DNA from: Pseudomonas sp. Bc-h
GTDB taxonomy: Bacteria; Pseudomonadota; Gammaproteobacteria; Pseudomonadales; Pseudomonadaceae
Assembly (NCBI RefSeq): GCF_002080045.1
Contig: NZ_MUIN01000012.1
Location: 145,841 to 209,840, forward strand
DNA: 64,000 nt
Reading direction: 5' to 3'
In this document: positions 41,012 through 50,199 of the stretch, piece after piece
How the letters are laid out: every line of letters begins with the position of its first letter
How positions within the stretch are numbered: the stretch's first letter is position 1
Notes under the pieces: generated by a model
Told to the model about the DNA's origin: nothing
Seen by the model: only the letters and a program-made list of their open reading frames with translations
Databases searched by the model: none
Position numbers and translations under genes: made by a program

Positions 41012-41287
41012 ATGAAAGCTCAAGCCCGCCACATTCTGGTCAAAACCGCCGAAGAGGCCGAACAGCTCAAGCAGCGCATCGCCAAGGGCGAGGCGTTCGA
41101 TGTGTTGGCGAAAAAATATTCGACCTGCCCCTCAGGCAAGCGCGGCGGGGACCTGGGTGAAGTGCGCCCCGGCCAGATGGTCGGGGCGATCGATCAGATC
41201 ATCTTCAAAAAGCCCCTGCGCACGGTGCACGGGCCGGTGAAGAGCAAATTCGGCTATCACCTGGTGCAGGTGTTTTACCGGGACTGA
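41012..41287 (+). CDS. second parvulin-type peptidyl-prolyl isomerase
   Basis: A 91-residue parvulin (KAQARHILVKTAEEAEQLKQRIAKGEAFDVLAKKYSTCPSGKRGGDLGEVRPGQMVGAIDQIIFKKPL...KFGYHLVQVFYRD) related to the one at 29415-29696. The active-site His pair and Cys are kept. It is cytoplasmic. Its stop abuts the convergent kinase stop with no bases between them. Confidence 0.92.
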   Translation: MKAQARHILVKTAEEAEQLKQRIAKGEAFDVLAKKYSTCPSGKRGGDLGEVRPGQMVGAIDQIIFKKPLRTVHGPVKSKFGYHLVQVFYRD

Positions 41288-42229
41288 TCAGGCAGGCATC
41301 ACGCTGCGCGGAATCAACGCACCCGGATGCTGGATCACCAGGCTCGCCAGACGATGCCCGGCTTGCGCCGCTTCCTGCGGGCTGCCGCCACGCAGACGCC
41401 TGGCCAGATACGCCGCACTGAACGAATCCCCTGCTGCCGTGGTGTCGATGACCTTCTGCACCGGGTGGGCGGCGACCTCGTAGCGACGGTTGTCCGCGCG
41501 CACCAGACAACTCTGGGCACCACGCTTGATCACCACTTCGCTGACACCCATATCGCGATAAGCGGTCATGATCTGCTCGCTGTCGGTGTAGTCGAACAGC
41601 GCCTGTTCGTCCTCTTCCGTCAACAGCGCAAGGTCCACCTCATGCATGACCGCCCGGTAGGCTTGGCGTGCCTGATCGACGCTGCGCCACAGGCGTGGCC
41701 GATAATTGTTGTCGAACACCACGCGCGCGCCGCGATCACGGGCATCACCCAGCGTCGATAACAAACGCGCCCGACCGACTTCACCCAACACCGCCAAGGT
41801 GATGCCGCTGAAATACAGCACATCGTATTCCGGCAGCGCCGCCAGAATCGGATCGGCCGCAGGCGTGGTGAAGCACTCACGCACCGCGGCTTCGTTGCGC
41901 CAATAGAGGAAACGTCGCTCGCCATTCGCGTCGGTCTGGATGCAATACAACCCCGGCAGACGGCCCGGCAGGCGCTGCACGCGACTCAGGCCAATGCCCT
42001 CCTCGGCCCAGATCGCGCACATGGCATCGCTGAAACTGTCATCGCCCAGCGCGGTGACGTAATCCACCTGCGACGCCGACCCCAGCAAGCGCGAGAGATA
42101 GACCGCCGTATTCAGGGTGTCGCCACCGAAGCTCTGTTTCAGCGTGCCATTGGCGTGCTGCTGCAGCTCGATCATGCATTCGCCGATCAGCGCCACGCGC
42201 GGATGACTGTGACTGAGAAATTCGCTCAT
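41288..42229 (-). CDS. kdgK: PfkB-family sugar kinase (KdgK-like)
   Basis: The 313-residue kinase has the N-terminal IGECMIELQ of 2-keto-3-deoxygluconate kinases, GGDTLNTAVYLSRL, VVFDNNYRPRLW and the PfkB catalytic signature DTTAAGDSFSAAYLA with its Asp. KdgK phosphorylates 2-keto-3-deoxygluconate with ATP. It is the last gene of the leftward deaminase/transporter operon, twelve bases after the deaminase, an odd place for sugar catabolism. It may act on a product of that pathway instead. Confidence 0.82.
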   Translation of the reverse strand: MSEFLSHSHPRVALIGECMIELQQHANGTLKQSFGGDTLNTAVYLSRLLGSASQVDYVTALGDDSFSDAMCAIWAEEGIGLSRVQRLPGRLPGLYCIQTDANGERRFLYWRNEAAVRECFTTPAADPILAALPEYDVLYFSGITLAVLGEVGRARLLSTLGDARDRGARVVFDNNYRPRLWRSVDQARQAYRAVMHEVDLALLTEEDEQALFDYTDSEQIMTAYRDMGVSEVVIKRGAQSCLVRADNRRYEVAAHPVQKVIDTTAAGDSFSAAYLARRLRGGSPQEAAQAGHRLASLVIQHPGALIPRSVMPA

Positions 42230-42241
42230 CGCAGTCTCCGG

Positions 42242-43447
42242 TCAGAAGAAGGTTTCAAAGGATTCGATAACCGCCAGATCATCACCCACCAAACAACCCA
42301 CTCGCCATTTGTCGAACGTCAGGCAAGGGTGCGAAGTGCCGAAGGAGACGATGTCGCCGACCTTCAACTCGCAGCCAGGGGCAACGGTCATGAACGCGTG
42401 CTGGTCCATGACTGCGGTCACCTTGCAGGCGCTCACGTCATCGCCTTTGGCGGGCAAAACGCCGGGCTTGTAGCGCTTGATCGGATTCGGCATGCCGGCG
42501 TCGAACGCCACATCGCGTTTGCCCAGCGCGATCACGGCAAACCCGGGCTCTGGCATCGACTGCACGTGAGCCCAGACTTCCAGCGCCGGCTGCAGGCCTT
42601 CGTTCAGGTCCTGGCGACGATCCAGGACGCAGCACTGGGCTTCTTTGTAAATGCCGTGGTCATGCACCACGTAGCTGCCGGGACGCAGCACCGCGAGGAA
42701 GCGATCGCGAACCTGCTGTTTATCGAACTCTTCGGCGATCAGGTCGTACCAGGCTGAACCCGACGCGGTGACGATGGGGCGATCCAGCGCAAACGCGCCC
42801 TTGTCTTGCAAGGTGACGGCCAGGCGCACCAGAGACGTTGCGAATGCGCGAATGCCACTGATGGCCTTGTCGCCATGAATCACGCCTTCATAGCCTTCGA
42901 TACCCGTCAGTTTGAGTGCCGGTTGAGCAGCGATGGCGTCGGCCAAGGCCATGACTTCTTCTTCGCTGCGGCAACCGCAACGCCCGCCGACGACGCCGTA
43001 TTCGATCATGACGTTCAGGTGCAGGCCTTTCTGGGCGAAGAACTCACCCAGCGCCTTGACGTTATCCGGGTGGTCGACCATGCAGTGGAAGTCGAACATC
43101 GAGTCAGCCAGCATCTCAGCGATGATCGCCATGTTCGGCGCGCCGACCAGTTGGTTCGCCATCAACACCCGGCGAACACCATGGGCGTAGGCTGCGCGGG
43201 TTTGAACCGCTGTCGCCAGGGTCATGCCCCAGGCGCCATGCTGCAACTGACGCTGGAACAGCGCCGGGACCATGCTGGTCTTGCCGTGAGGCGCCAGTTC
43301 TGCGCCGCTGTCGCTGACAAACTTCTGCATCCAGCGCAGGTTGTGCTCCAGTGCCTTGTCGTGAATGACCAGCGCGGGCAGGCTCACATCCAGTACCAAC
43401 TGGTCGCCCGGCTTGGCGGCGCCCTTTTCTACTGTGGCAATCGTCAT
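42242..43447 (-). CDS. PLP/zinc D-amino-acid deaminase (DSD type)
   Basis: The 401-residue enzyme is a fold-type III PLP protein of the D-threonine aldolase / eukaryotic-type D-serine dehydratase family. The PLP lysine lies in ELAPHGKTSMVPALF, and the C-terminal zinc ligands form the H-x-C motif in FGTSHPCLTFDKW. Such enzymes release ammonia and a keto acid from D-Ser or D-Thr through an enamine. The RidA protein of the same operon would hydrolyse that enamine. The start at 43447 (MTIATVEKGA) is chosen over an upstream alternative start at 43498. IclR, RidA and the ABC importer precede it. Confidence 0.83.
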   Translation of the reverse strand: MTIATVEKGAAKPGDQLVLDVSLPALVIHDKALEHNLRWMQKFVSDSGAELAPHGKTSMVPALFQRQLQHGAWGMTLATAVQTRAAYAHGVRRVLMANQLVGAPNMAIIAEMLADSMFDFHCMVDHPDNVKALGEFFAQKGLHLNVMIEYGVVGGRCGCRSEEEVMALADAIAAQPALKLTGIEGYEGVIHGDKAISGIRAFATSLVRLAVTLQDKGAFALDRPIVTASGSAWYDLIAEEFDKQQVRDRFLAVLRPGSYVVHDHGIYKEAQCCVLDRRQDLNEGLQPALEVWAHVQSMPEPGFAVIALGKRDVAFDAGMPNPIKRYKPGVLPAKGDDVSACKVTAVMDQHAFMTVAPGCELKVGDIVSFGTSHPCLTFDKWRVGCLVGDDLAVIESFETFF

Positions 43448-43507
43448 GTCTGTTCTCCGGAATTCTTGTTCGATGCAGGTCGTGAATCGTCGACTCACTG
43501 ACCGCCG

Positions 43508-44287
43508 TTAATCGTTGACGCGGCGGGCCAGGCCATTGGCGCTGTCGATCAGCACGCGTCGGTAATCGTCGTAATGGGTGATGGCATCGGCCCTCGGGGC
43601 AACGATGCACAGGGTCGCGATGCAGATGCCCTGTTTGTCCTTCACCGGTGCAGCGAAGCAGTGAGTGAACGTGTCGGCAATGCTATTGAAGGAGAAAAAT
43701 CCTTCGTCGTGGGCCTTGCGAATCTCGGCCAGGAAAGTCTCCAGCGGCAGGCGCTGACCGTCTGGCAGGATGAAATCCTCGGGGTCGATCAGGTCGATGA
43801 TTTGCTGATCACTGAGATGCCCCAGCAGCAAGCGGCCAGAGGCGGTCCATGGAATTGGCGCGTCTTCGCCGATGTCCGAGGAAATCCGGAAATGCCGCGC
43901 GCCCTCTTTCATCAGCGCAACCGTGTACTTACGGCCGTTAAGCAGACACATCTGCGCGGTTTCGCGGGTCTGGTCGACGATTTCACTCAGACTGACTTCA
44001 GCCTCACGGGTGAAATCGAAATGCCGCAGGTGTGCCTGCCCAAGGAAATACAGCTGACGCCCCAGGTAAACGTGGCCGTCCTTGCCCACGGTTTCCAGGA
44101 TGCGCCGTTCCAGCAGCGAACTGACCAACTCGTACACCGTCGACTTCGGGCTGCCGATGCCGCTGGCAATTTCATTCGGCCGCAGCGGCGTGCCCTTTTC
44201 CTTGAGGAAGTCGAGGATATCGAACGCCCGGTCCAGACCACGGGCCCGGCGTTTGATGGTGTCTTCGGTCATGGTTGCGCTTTCCAT
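43508..44287 (-). CDS. IclR-family regulator of the operon
   Basis: The 259-residue regulator has an N-terminal winged helix (GLDRAFDILDFLKEKGTPLRPNEIASGIGSPKSTVYELVSSLLERRILE) and a C-terminal IclR effector domain (SETAQMCLLNGRKYTVAL-type stretch, WTASGRLLLGHLS). It lies inside the operon it probably controls. A near-perfect palindrome at 47863-47878, just before the first gene, is a candidate operator. An ATG five codons later is a possible alternative start. Confidence 0.88.
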   Translation of the reverse strand: MESATMTEDTIKRRARGLDRAFDILDFLKEKGTPLRPNEIASGIGSPKSTVYELVSSLLERRILETVGKDGHVYLGRQLYFLGQAHLRHFDFTREAEVSLSEIVDQTRETAQMCLLNGRKYTVALMKEGARHFRISSDIGEDAPIPWTASGRLLLGHLSDQQIIDLIDPEDFILPDGQRLPLETFLAEIRKAHDEGFFSFNSIADTFTHCFAAPVKDKQGICIATLCIVAPRADAITHYDDYRRVLIDSANGLARRVND

Positions 44288-44368
44288 TGAGCAGAGTGTC
44301 TCTTTTGAAGAAGGCTGGCAGTGTACAGCGGCGACGCGCGCCAGCAGAAGGCCGCGCGCGCGCCGCTT

Positions 44369-44758
44369 TTATGCCTTCTTCTTGTAGGCAATACAGTCGA
44401 TCTCGACCTTGCAGTCGACCATCATGTTCGCCTGCACACAGGCGCGGGCCGGGGCGTGTTCCGGCTTGAAGTATTCGCCGAATACCTTGTTGAAGCTCCA
44501 GAAGTCCCGAGGGTCCTCCAGCCACACACCCACGCGTACCACGTCTTCGAGGGCGTAACCGGCTTCGGTCAGAATCGCCACCAGGTTCTTCATGGTCTGA
44601 TGGGTCTGTTCGACGATGCCGCCGACGATGACTTCACCGTCCAGAGCGGGCACCTGACCGGAAACATGCAGCCAGCCGTCAGCCTCCACGGCGCGGGCGA
44701 AAGGACGTGGCTGGCCGCCACCTGCGGTGCTGCCTGCACCGTAACGAGTAATGCTCAT
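44369..44758 (-). CDS. RidA-family enamine/imine deaminase
   Basis: The 129-residue protein of the YjgF/YER057c/UK114 superfamily shows PRPFARAVEADGWLHVSGQVPALDGEVIVGG, QTHQTMKNLVAILTEAGYALEDVVRVGVWLEDPRDF and ARACVQANMMVDCKVEIDCIA. RidA proteins hydrolyse reactive enamines and imines released by PLP enzymes; its place next to a D-amino-acid deaminase fits that job. The usual substrate Arg of RidA is replaced in part (ARACVQA), so it may be a Rid2 or Rid4-7 type. Confidence 0.88.
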   Translation of the reverse strand: MSITRYGAGSTAGGGQPRPFARAVEADGWLHVSGQVPALDGEVIVGGIVEQTHQTMKNLVAILTEAGYALEDVVRVGVWLEDPRDFWSFNKVFGEYFKPEHAPARACVQANMMVDCKVEIDCIAYKKKA

Positions 44759-44782
44759 GAAAAATCTCCTTTGGTTGAGCGT

Positions 44783-45574
44783 TTAAAAACGAATGTTCTT
44801 GAGGAATTCGCTCAAGCGCGCCGACTTCGGCTGCTCGAACAATGTCTTGGGAGAGCCCTGCTCTTCGATGCGGCCCTGGTTCATGAAAACGATCTGATCC
44901 GACACCTCGTAGGCGAAGCGCATCTCGTGGGTGACAAGGAGCATGGTCATGCCCTCTTCCGCCAATCCCTTGATCACGCTGAGCACTTCGCCGACCAGTT
45001 CGGGGTCCAGCGCCGAGGTCACTTCATCGAACAACATGAGGCTCGGATTCATGGCGATGGCGCGGGCAATCGCCACACGCTGTTGTTGACCACCGGACAA
45101 CTGGCCCGGGTAGTGATTACGACGTTCCAGCAGGCCAACACGTTCCAGCCACTTTTCCGCCAGCGCCACGGCCTGATCTTTCGGCAGCTTCTTGACCTTG
45201 AGCAGACCCAGGGTCACGTTCTGCAACGCCGTCAGGTGCGGGAACAGGTTGAATTGCTGAAACGCCATACCGGTCATGGCCCGGTGCTGGGCGATGACTT
45301 TTTCCGGGTGCCGCACACGCTTGCCGTTGACGTCGCTGTACCCGATGTCCTGGCCCTCAAGGCGAATGTGGCCGCCCTGAAACTCCTCCAGCAGGTTCAC
45401 GCAACGCAGCAGCGTCGTCTTGCCCGATCCGCTGGAGCCGATCAGGGTCACCACGTTGCCCTTGTTCATCTTCAGATCCACGCCCTTGAGCACTTCAACG
45501 GGGCCGTAGGATTTGTGCAGCCCTTCGATGCTCAACAGAGCCGTGGCGGCGGTCGCGGTTTGAGTCTGTGTCAT
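44783..45574 (-). CDS. polar amino-acid ABC transporter ATPase
   Basis: The 263-residue ATPase (GlnQ/HisP type) has Walker A GSSGSGKTTLLRCVN, LSGGQQQRVAIARAI, LMLFDEVTSALDPELVGEVL and the H-loop VTHEM. It overlaps the upstream permease by four bases (ATGA at 45571-45574). It is the energy subunit for the importer encoded by the next three genes upstream. Confidence 0.92.
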   Translation of the reverse strand: MTQTQTATAATALLSIEGLHKSYGPVEVLKGVDLKMNKGNVVTLIGSSGSGKTTLLRCVNLLEEFQGGHIRLEGQDIGYSDVNGKRVRHPEKVIAQHRAMTGMAFQQFNLFPHLTALQNVTLGLLKVKKLPKDQAVALAEKWLERVGLLERRNHYPGQLSGGQQQRVAIARAIAMNPSLMLFDEVTSALDPELVGEVLSVIKGLAEEGMTMLLVTHEMRFAYEVSDQIVFMNQGRIEEQGSPKTLFEQPKSARLSEFLKNIRF

Positions 45575-46233
45575 GGCAAGGCCACCCGTTTTTCGATTTG
45601 CCGCCCAAGAAGCTCGATGGCGTAGTTGATGACGAAGAAGAGAAATCCGGCGAACAGGTAAAACTGCAGGGTCATGAAATTGCGTGCGATGACCTGTTGC
45701 GTGCTGAGCAGTAATTCGGCCACGCCGATCACCGACAACAAGGTCGAAGCCTTGACGATTTCTGTGGACGAGTTGACCCAGGTCGGCAGGATTTGCCGCA
45801 GCGCCTGCGGCAGCAGCACGTAACTGAGGGACTGACTGAACGTCAGGCCGATTGCCTTGCCCGCTTCCAGTTGCCCCCGAGGGATGGCCTGCAACGAGCC
45901 GCGCACGATCTCGGCCACATGGGAGCCGCAGAACAGTGTCAGCCCCAATGCGCCAGCACTGAACGCTGTGATCTGCCAGCCCAGCGCAGGTGACATATAG
46001 AAGCAGGCCAGCACCAGCACGAAAACCGGCGTGCCGCGAATCAGGTCGACGTAGCAGCGAAACGGCAGACGTGCCCACAGCTTGCCGTAGGTCAGGATCA
46101 GCCCGGCAAACACGCCGATCACGGTGCCGAAGACGATCGCCAGACCCGCGCACTGCACGCTGGTGAGGAAGCCGTTCCACAGTGCCTCGCGGGCGATCCA
46201 CAGTTCATGCAGCCAGGTAGGTTGTTCGTACAT
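45571..46233 (-). CDS. polar amino-acid ABC permease
   Basis: The 220-residue HisMQ-family permease has about five helices and the EAA-type loop LEAGKAIGLTFSQSLSYVLLPQALRQILPTWVNSSTEIVKASTL. It pairs with the equally long permease at 46246-46908. The ATPase gene overlaps its end. Confidence 0.9.
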   Translation of the reverse strand: MYEQPTWLHELWIAREALWNGFLTSVQCAGLAIVFGTVIGVFAGLILTYGKLWARLPFRCYVDLIRGTPVFVLVLACFYMSPALGWQITAFSAGALGLTLFCGSHVAEIVRGSLQAIPRGQLEAGKAIGLTFSQSLSYVLLPQALRQILPTWVNSSTEIVKASTLLSVIGVAELLLSTQQVIARNFMTLQFYLFAGFLFFVINYAIELLGRQIEKRVALP

Positions 46234-46245
46234 GTCAGGGGCCTC

Positions 46246-46908
46246 CTAGCGGCGAATCGCCAAGCGCTGTTCGAGGTAGCGCAAGAGCATGGCGATGAGG
46301 TAACAGGCCGCGACATACAACGCCGTGGTCACCAGCCAGGTTTCGATCACCCGGTAGCTTTCGACGTTGATCTTGCGCGCGTAGTAGGTCAGTTCCGGCA
46401 CCGCGATGGCAGCCGCCAGCGAGGTGTCCTTGAACAGTGAAATGAAGTTGTTCGACAGCGCTGGCAGCACGTTGCGCAGCATCACCGGCACGATGATGTA
46501 AGCGCGTACCTGCCACTCGCCCAGACCAATCGCCAATCCGGCCTCACGCTGGCCCTTGTGAATACTCAACAGGCCGGCGCGAAATACTTCGGTCAGGTAC
46601 GCCCCCGCATACAGCGACAGGGTGACGATGAACGAAGGGATCTTGTCCATGCGGATGCCCAGGCTCGGCAAGGCGAAGTAGATCAACAGGATCAGCACCA
46701 GGATCGGCGTATTGCGGATCACCGTGACGTATACCGACGACACCACGCGCAGGGCGCGGTATCGGGAGAGCATCGCGAACGCGGCCATCAGGCCGATCAC
46801 GCAGCCGATGGCGATGGAGATCAGCGCCAGTTCAAGGCCTAGCCCCAGCCCCGCCAGCAGACTGGGGAAATCCCGCCAGACGGCTGCAAAGTTCAACTGA
46901 TAATTCAT
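46246..46908 (-). CDS. polar amino-acid ABC permease
   Basis: The 220-residue HisMQ-family permease has the loop REAGLAIGLGEWQVRAYIIVPVMLRNVLPALSNNFISLFKDTSLAAAIAVPELTYYARKIN. It lies twelve bases before its partner permease. With the binding protein and ATPase it forms a complete importer. Confidence 0.9.
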   Translation of the reverse strand: MNYQLNFAAVWRDFPSLLAGLGLGLELALISIAIGCVIGLMAAFAMLSRYRALRVVSSVYVTVIRNTPILVLILLIYFALPSLGIRMDKIPSFIVTLSLYAGAYLTEVFRAGLLSIHKGQREAGLAIGLGEWQVRAYIIVPVMLRNVLPALSNNFISLFKDTSLAAAIAVPELTYYARKINVESYRVIETWLVTTALYVAACYLIAMLLRYLEQRLAIRR

Positions 46909-46985
46909 GGTCAGCAGTACCTGGGACGGGAAGACGCCACGGCCTTCCCTGCCCCGTCAATTGGGACGTAGTGCAAACAGACGCC

Positions 46986-47834
46986 TTACTTGTATTCCAT
47001 CGGGAAGCCAATGGCCGGAGTCGGCAGATCCACGCCGAACCACTTCTTGAAGGATTGCGCGTAGGTCGGGAATTCCACGCCAGTCATGGCTTCATGCAAG
47101 GCGGTGTTGACGAAGTTCAGCCAGTCCTGATCGCCACGCTTGACAGCACAGGCGTAGGTTTGCGGGCTCCAGGCGAAGGCCGGGGAGCGATAGCGGCCCG
47201 GGTTCTGCACCATCAGGTACTTGACCGAAGACTGGTCGGTGGCGGCGGCATCGGCACGACCGGAGTTGATGGCCTGGTACATCAGATCGACGCTGTCGTA
47301 CTGATCGACCTTGGCTTTAGGCAGGGCCTGATGCACCAGCTCCTCGGCGTAGACGTTCTGCAGCACGGCAACGGTTACGCCATCACCCGCCGCTTTAAGG
47401 TCGTCAATTTCCTTGTATTTGCTGTTGGTCGGCAGCAACAGCGCCACGCCTTCTCGGTAGTAAGGCAGCGTGAAGGCGACCTGCTGCGCCCGGCTGGCGG
47501 TCACGGTGATGAACTGGCAGCTCATGTCGACTTTGTCAGTCAGCAAGTTCGGGATCCGTGCATCGGAGGACTGCACCACGAACTCGACCTTGGTCGGGTC
47601 GTTGAACAAGCCTTTGGCGACGATGCGCGCGATGTCGATATCGAACCCCTGCAACTTGCCGTCAGCGCCCTGGAAATGCCAAGGGGCGTTGGTGCTTCCG
47701 GTGCCGACGACGAGATGTCCGCGCTGCAGCACGCTGTCGAGCTTGCTGTCAGCTGCTTGAGCAGTACCGGCCAAAGTGGCCGTGGCCACCAGAACGAACG
47801 CACAAGCTTTTAAAAAAGAAGGTCCGCGATGCAT
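46986..47834 (-). CDS. amino-acid ABC binding protein
   Basis: The 282-residue periplasmic binding protein has a signal peptide (residues 1-27, ending AQA) and SBP_bac_3 motifs: GHLVVGTGSTNAPWHFQGADGKLQGFDIDIARIVAKGL, LLTDKVDMSCQFITVTASRAQQVAFTLPYY and INSGRADAAATDQSSVKYLM. It is the first gene of the leftward operon, so the imported amino acid is probably the substrate of the deaminase downstream. Confidence 0.92.
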   Translation of the reverse strand: MHRGPSFLKACAFVLVATATLAGTAQAADSKLDSVLQRGHLVVGTGSTNAPWHFQGADGKLQGFDIDIARIVAKGLFNDPTKVEFVVQSSDARIPNLLTDKVDMSCQFITVTASRAQQVAFTLPYYREGVALLLPTNSKYKEIDDLKAAGDGVTVAVLQNVYAEELVHQALPKAKVDQYDSVDLMYQAINSGRADAAATDQSSVKYLMVQNPGRYRSPAFAWSPQTYACAVKRGDQDWLNFVNTALHEAMTGVEFPTYAQSFKKWFGVDLPTPAIGFPMEYK

Positions 47835-47862
47835 GTGATGAACTCCGCCGAGAAGATGTATA

Positions 47863-47878
47863 TTCCGCTATACCGGAA
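47863..47878. promoter_or_regulatory. candidate IclR operator before the importer operon
   Basis: TTCCGCTATACCGGAA is a 16-base palindrome with seven of eight pairs matched, 29 bases before the binding-protein start. The operon carries its own IclR-family regulator, and TTCCG...CGGAA palindromes are the form expected for that family. Confidence 0.6.
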
Positions 47879-48252
47879 CTGAGCATGTAACAACGGAATT
47901 AACAGCAGAAAGTGTGCCACAGAACGACGGCGAAAAAACAGCACAGGAAAAGCTTGCAATATCAAAGGGCTGGCAGAAACCTGGGATGCATGACGTCAAT
48001 CAGAAAGAGCGCAAGCCGCTACTGCTCGCCACAAACGGCTGAGTACCCGGGCCCCACTGTTGTGCGCAGCGCGCCACAAACGGGCAACATCTGATGCGTG
48101 TCAGTGCCGGAACTTGGGAGCTGTATCGCGTGAAACGGCCTTCGAAGATGGTCTCCTGACCCGGCCCCTGACCGTTCGTCACACTGAGGGCACAATGGCA
48201 TCGCATCAGGTGCCAAAGGTCGTGAGATGTCTCTTCAGCTGGGAGATACACC
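47879..48252. other. 374-base gap without a gene
   Basis: I see no coding frame with a ribosome site, and no repeat. It should hold the divergent promoters of the importer operon and of the small secreted protein at 48253. Confidence 0.4.
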
Positions 48253-48582
48253 ATGATCAAGTCAAAACGATCAACGCTGTGGCTGGCGGCGATGCTGCTA
48301 TTCAGTACCCCATTGCCGATGATGACGACCGTCGCCGCAGCCTCCGAATCCGCGGGCTCCGCCCTGCCGCCTGGCGTGAACCCTTCATCACCGGCAGGAG
48401 GTAATGGCGGCGATGCCCAAGGTATGGATAAGAAGCCGGTCAACCCCCCACCGCCCGGTTCCGACGACAAGGCCAAACCCTCGGGGCATTCAACTGAGCA
48501 GGCACCCGCTCAGAAAAAGACTGAACACAAAAAATCTGCGACGCACAAAACGAGCGCCACCCATCCGCAGCCAACTCAATAA
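48253..48582 (+). CDS. small secreted disordered protein
   Basis: The 109-residue product has a signal peptide (MIKSKRSTLWLAAMLLFSTPLPMMTTVAAA). The mature part is rich in Pro, Gly, Lys and Ser (PPGVNPSSPAGGNGGDAQG, KKPVNPPPPGSDDKAKPSG) and ends in a basic Lys/His/Thr tail. It looks disordered and periplasmic, perhaps binding polyanions or the cell wall. I recognise no domain. Confidence 0.65.
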   Translation: MIKSKRSTLWLAAMLLFSTPLPMMTTVAAASESAGSALPPGVNPSSPAGGNGGDAQGMDKKPVNPPPPGSDDKAKPSGHSTEQAPAQKKTEHKKSATHKTSATHPQPTQ

Positions 48583-48770
48583 GTCTCTGACTTGTCACAA
48601 CGTCTGGCTCACCTGACTGCTATGGTTCAGACAGGACGTTGCTGTACTAAAAACAAGGGAACATTGGCACCGTAAATGCTTCAAAGCCTTTTATGAAGCT
48701 TTTGTGACACTGGCGTGACGACTATAGCGTCGCGTGCATCTCACACGTTGTACGGTGGAGGGAACACCCA

Positions 48771-49139
48771 ATGAAAGAACGAGCCACAGTGATCTGCAGA
48801 CGGGACAACGAAATCCTGTATGTGCGCAAAACCAAGGCCCGTTGGACGTTGCCGGGTGGCAAGGTCGAGGCCAACGAGTCTCCGGCACAAGCCGCAGCTC
48901 GTGAACTTCGCGAGGAGACGGGTCTGATTCTCGCAGATCTGTCCTATGTGACGCGGTTCGAAGGTGGAGAAGTGCTTCACCACGTCTTCGAGGTCTCCGT
49001 GACGTTCATGGCCACCCCGTCACCGAAGAATGAAATTGCCGATTGCAGATGGTTTACTGCCAAGGAGCTCGGCGCGCAGAAGGTCAATCCATCTGCGAAA
49101 TCGATCGTCAAAGCCTTCTTGAGTGATGCGATTCCGTGA
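48771..49139 (+). CDS. NUDIX hydrolase
   Basis: The 122-residue protein contains a complete Nudix box, GGKVEANESPAQAAARELREETGL (G-x5-E-x7-REUxEExGU), and starts with a KERATVICRRDNEILYVRK strand. It would hydrolyse a nucleoside diphosphate linked to another group; the substrate is not readable. It stands alone. Its ATG follows GGAGGGAACACCCA, a good ribosome site. Confidence 0.9.
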   Translation: MKERATVICRRDNEILYVRKTKARWTLPGGKVEANESPAQAAARELREETGLILADLSYVTRFEGGEVLHHVFEVSVTFMATPSPKNEIADCRWFTAKELGAQKVNPSAKSIVKAFLSDAIP

Positions 49140-49157
49140 CCACCTTCTCAGGGCGCT

Positions 49158-49472
49158 TCACGTCACCTGTCTTGATCGACGCCGCGGGTGCATCAAGCTT
49201 TTGAAAACCGCACTGACCGAAACCCATACCAGCGCCAGCGTCCCCGTTGCCACAATAGTCTTGTGCTCGCGCAGTACCCCCAGTTGTTCCGCCGGTGCGT
49301 GGTAGGTCATGAATCCGGCCAACGCCGCAGCCATCGCGCTTGAGCAGGACGTGGCGATAATCAAAGCGTGAGCCAGGTCGGGTTTCTGCCTGTAGAAAAG
49401 TGCGCTGCCTATATACATCGATACCAAAAGCGCACTCACGAAAAACGAATATTCGAACTGCTCTGCGCTCAT
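49158..49472 (-). CDS. small membrane protein with three to four helices
   Basis: The 104-residue product from MSAEQFEYSFFVSALLV has hydrophobic segments near residues 9-24, 30-55 and 70-92 and a basic tail (HPRRRSRQ). I do not recognise the family. It lies ten bases after another small membrane gene on the same strand (49483-49677), so the two probably form one transcript. The start at 49472 is chosen because codons upstream look non-coding and overlap the other gene. Confidence 0.5.
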   Translation of the reverse strand: MSAEQFEYSFFVSALLVSMYIGSALFYRQKPDLAHALIIATSCSSAMAAALAGFMTYHAPAEQLGVLREHKTIVATGTLALVWVSVSAVFKSLMHPRRRSRQVT

Positions 49473-49482
49473 GTCGCAGGCC

Positions 49483-49677
49483 TCAGAAGTCCCGGGACTT
49501 GAGCACATGCAGGGCAAAAGCCGCTCCAAGTGCTGCGCCCACTGCCGAACTTCCAAATCCCGGTATCAGCATGTTGGCCACTGAGGCGGAACCCGCAGTC
49601 AGGGCGATCATTCGAACGTCCATGAGGCGAGACATCAGCGGGCGGGAAGTAGAATCACGAGTGCAATTGGCTGGCAT
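49483..49677 (-). CDS. small glycine/alanine-rich membrane protein
   Basis: A 64-residue frame (MPANCTRDSTSRPLMSRLMDVRMIALTAGSASVANMLIPGFGSSAVGAALGAAFALHVLKSRDF) with one or two hydrophobic segments at residues 24-58. ATG 49635 is an alternative start. It precedes the other small membrane gene by ten bases. The arrangement resembles a holin-like pair, but no lysis gene is nearby, so function is unknown. Confidence 0.42.
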   Translation of the reverse strand: MPANCTRDSTSRPLMSRLMDVRMIALTAGSASVANMLIPGFGSSAVGAALGAAFALHVLKSRDF

Positions 49678-50199
49678 TGTCGAGTCCGTCCATGTGAAGT
49701 GATCGAGAGGCACGCAACGTGCCGACAAGTGCCACGGATTCTGGTACGACATTGACCGCTTCGCAATCCAGGGACAGCAGAACCAGACGATTCCTACACC
49801 TCCATCACCTGGCACACCAGCGCGCCATGATTTCCATGAGATAGCGCTTATATAGGACCGTCGAGCAAGCGCGGGATGTAGATCAACTCGACCGGTGTTA
49901 CAATCGCGCACTTTACGTCAGCACTGAGCGTCCCGAACGTATATCGGCGGCGCCAACACGACACGCACCATCCCTATGCGACCATGCACGGGTTGGCAGG
50001 CATGAACCCTTCGTTCACTGCCAGGCCACTTGAAGATGGCGTCGAAATACTGCTTTGCACCTTTGCCAACTGCCGCCGCTCTGCCTCTCAATGGAAGGCG
50101 GTAGAGAAGCTGCCGAATCGAATGTGAATCGGCTCGAAACCGGCTCAGGGATGAAGGCGACTCACTCATACATACTTGTAACCCAAGCAGGATAAGCAA

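Noticed and set aside
44321..45625. A long plus-strand frame across ridA and the ABC ATPase gene
   Set aside because: It crosses two well-supported genes on the other strand and shows no domain.
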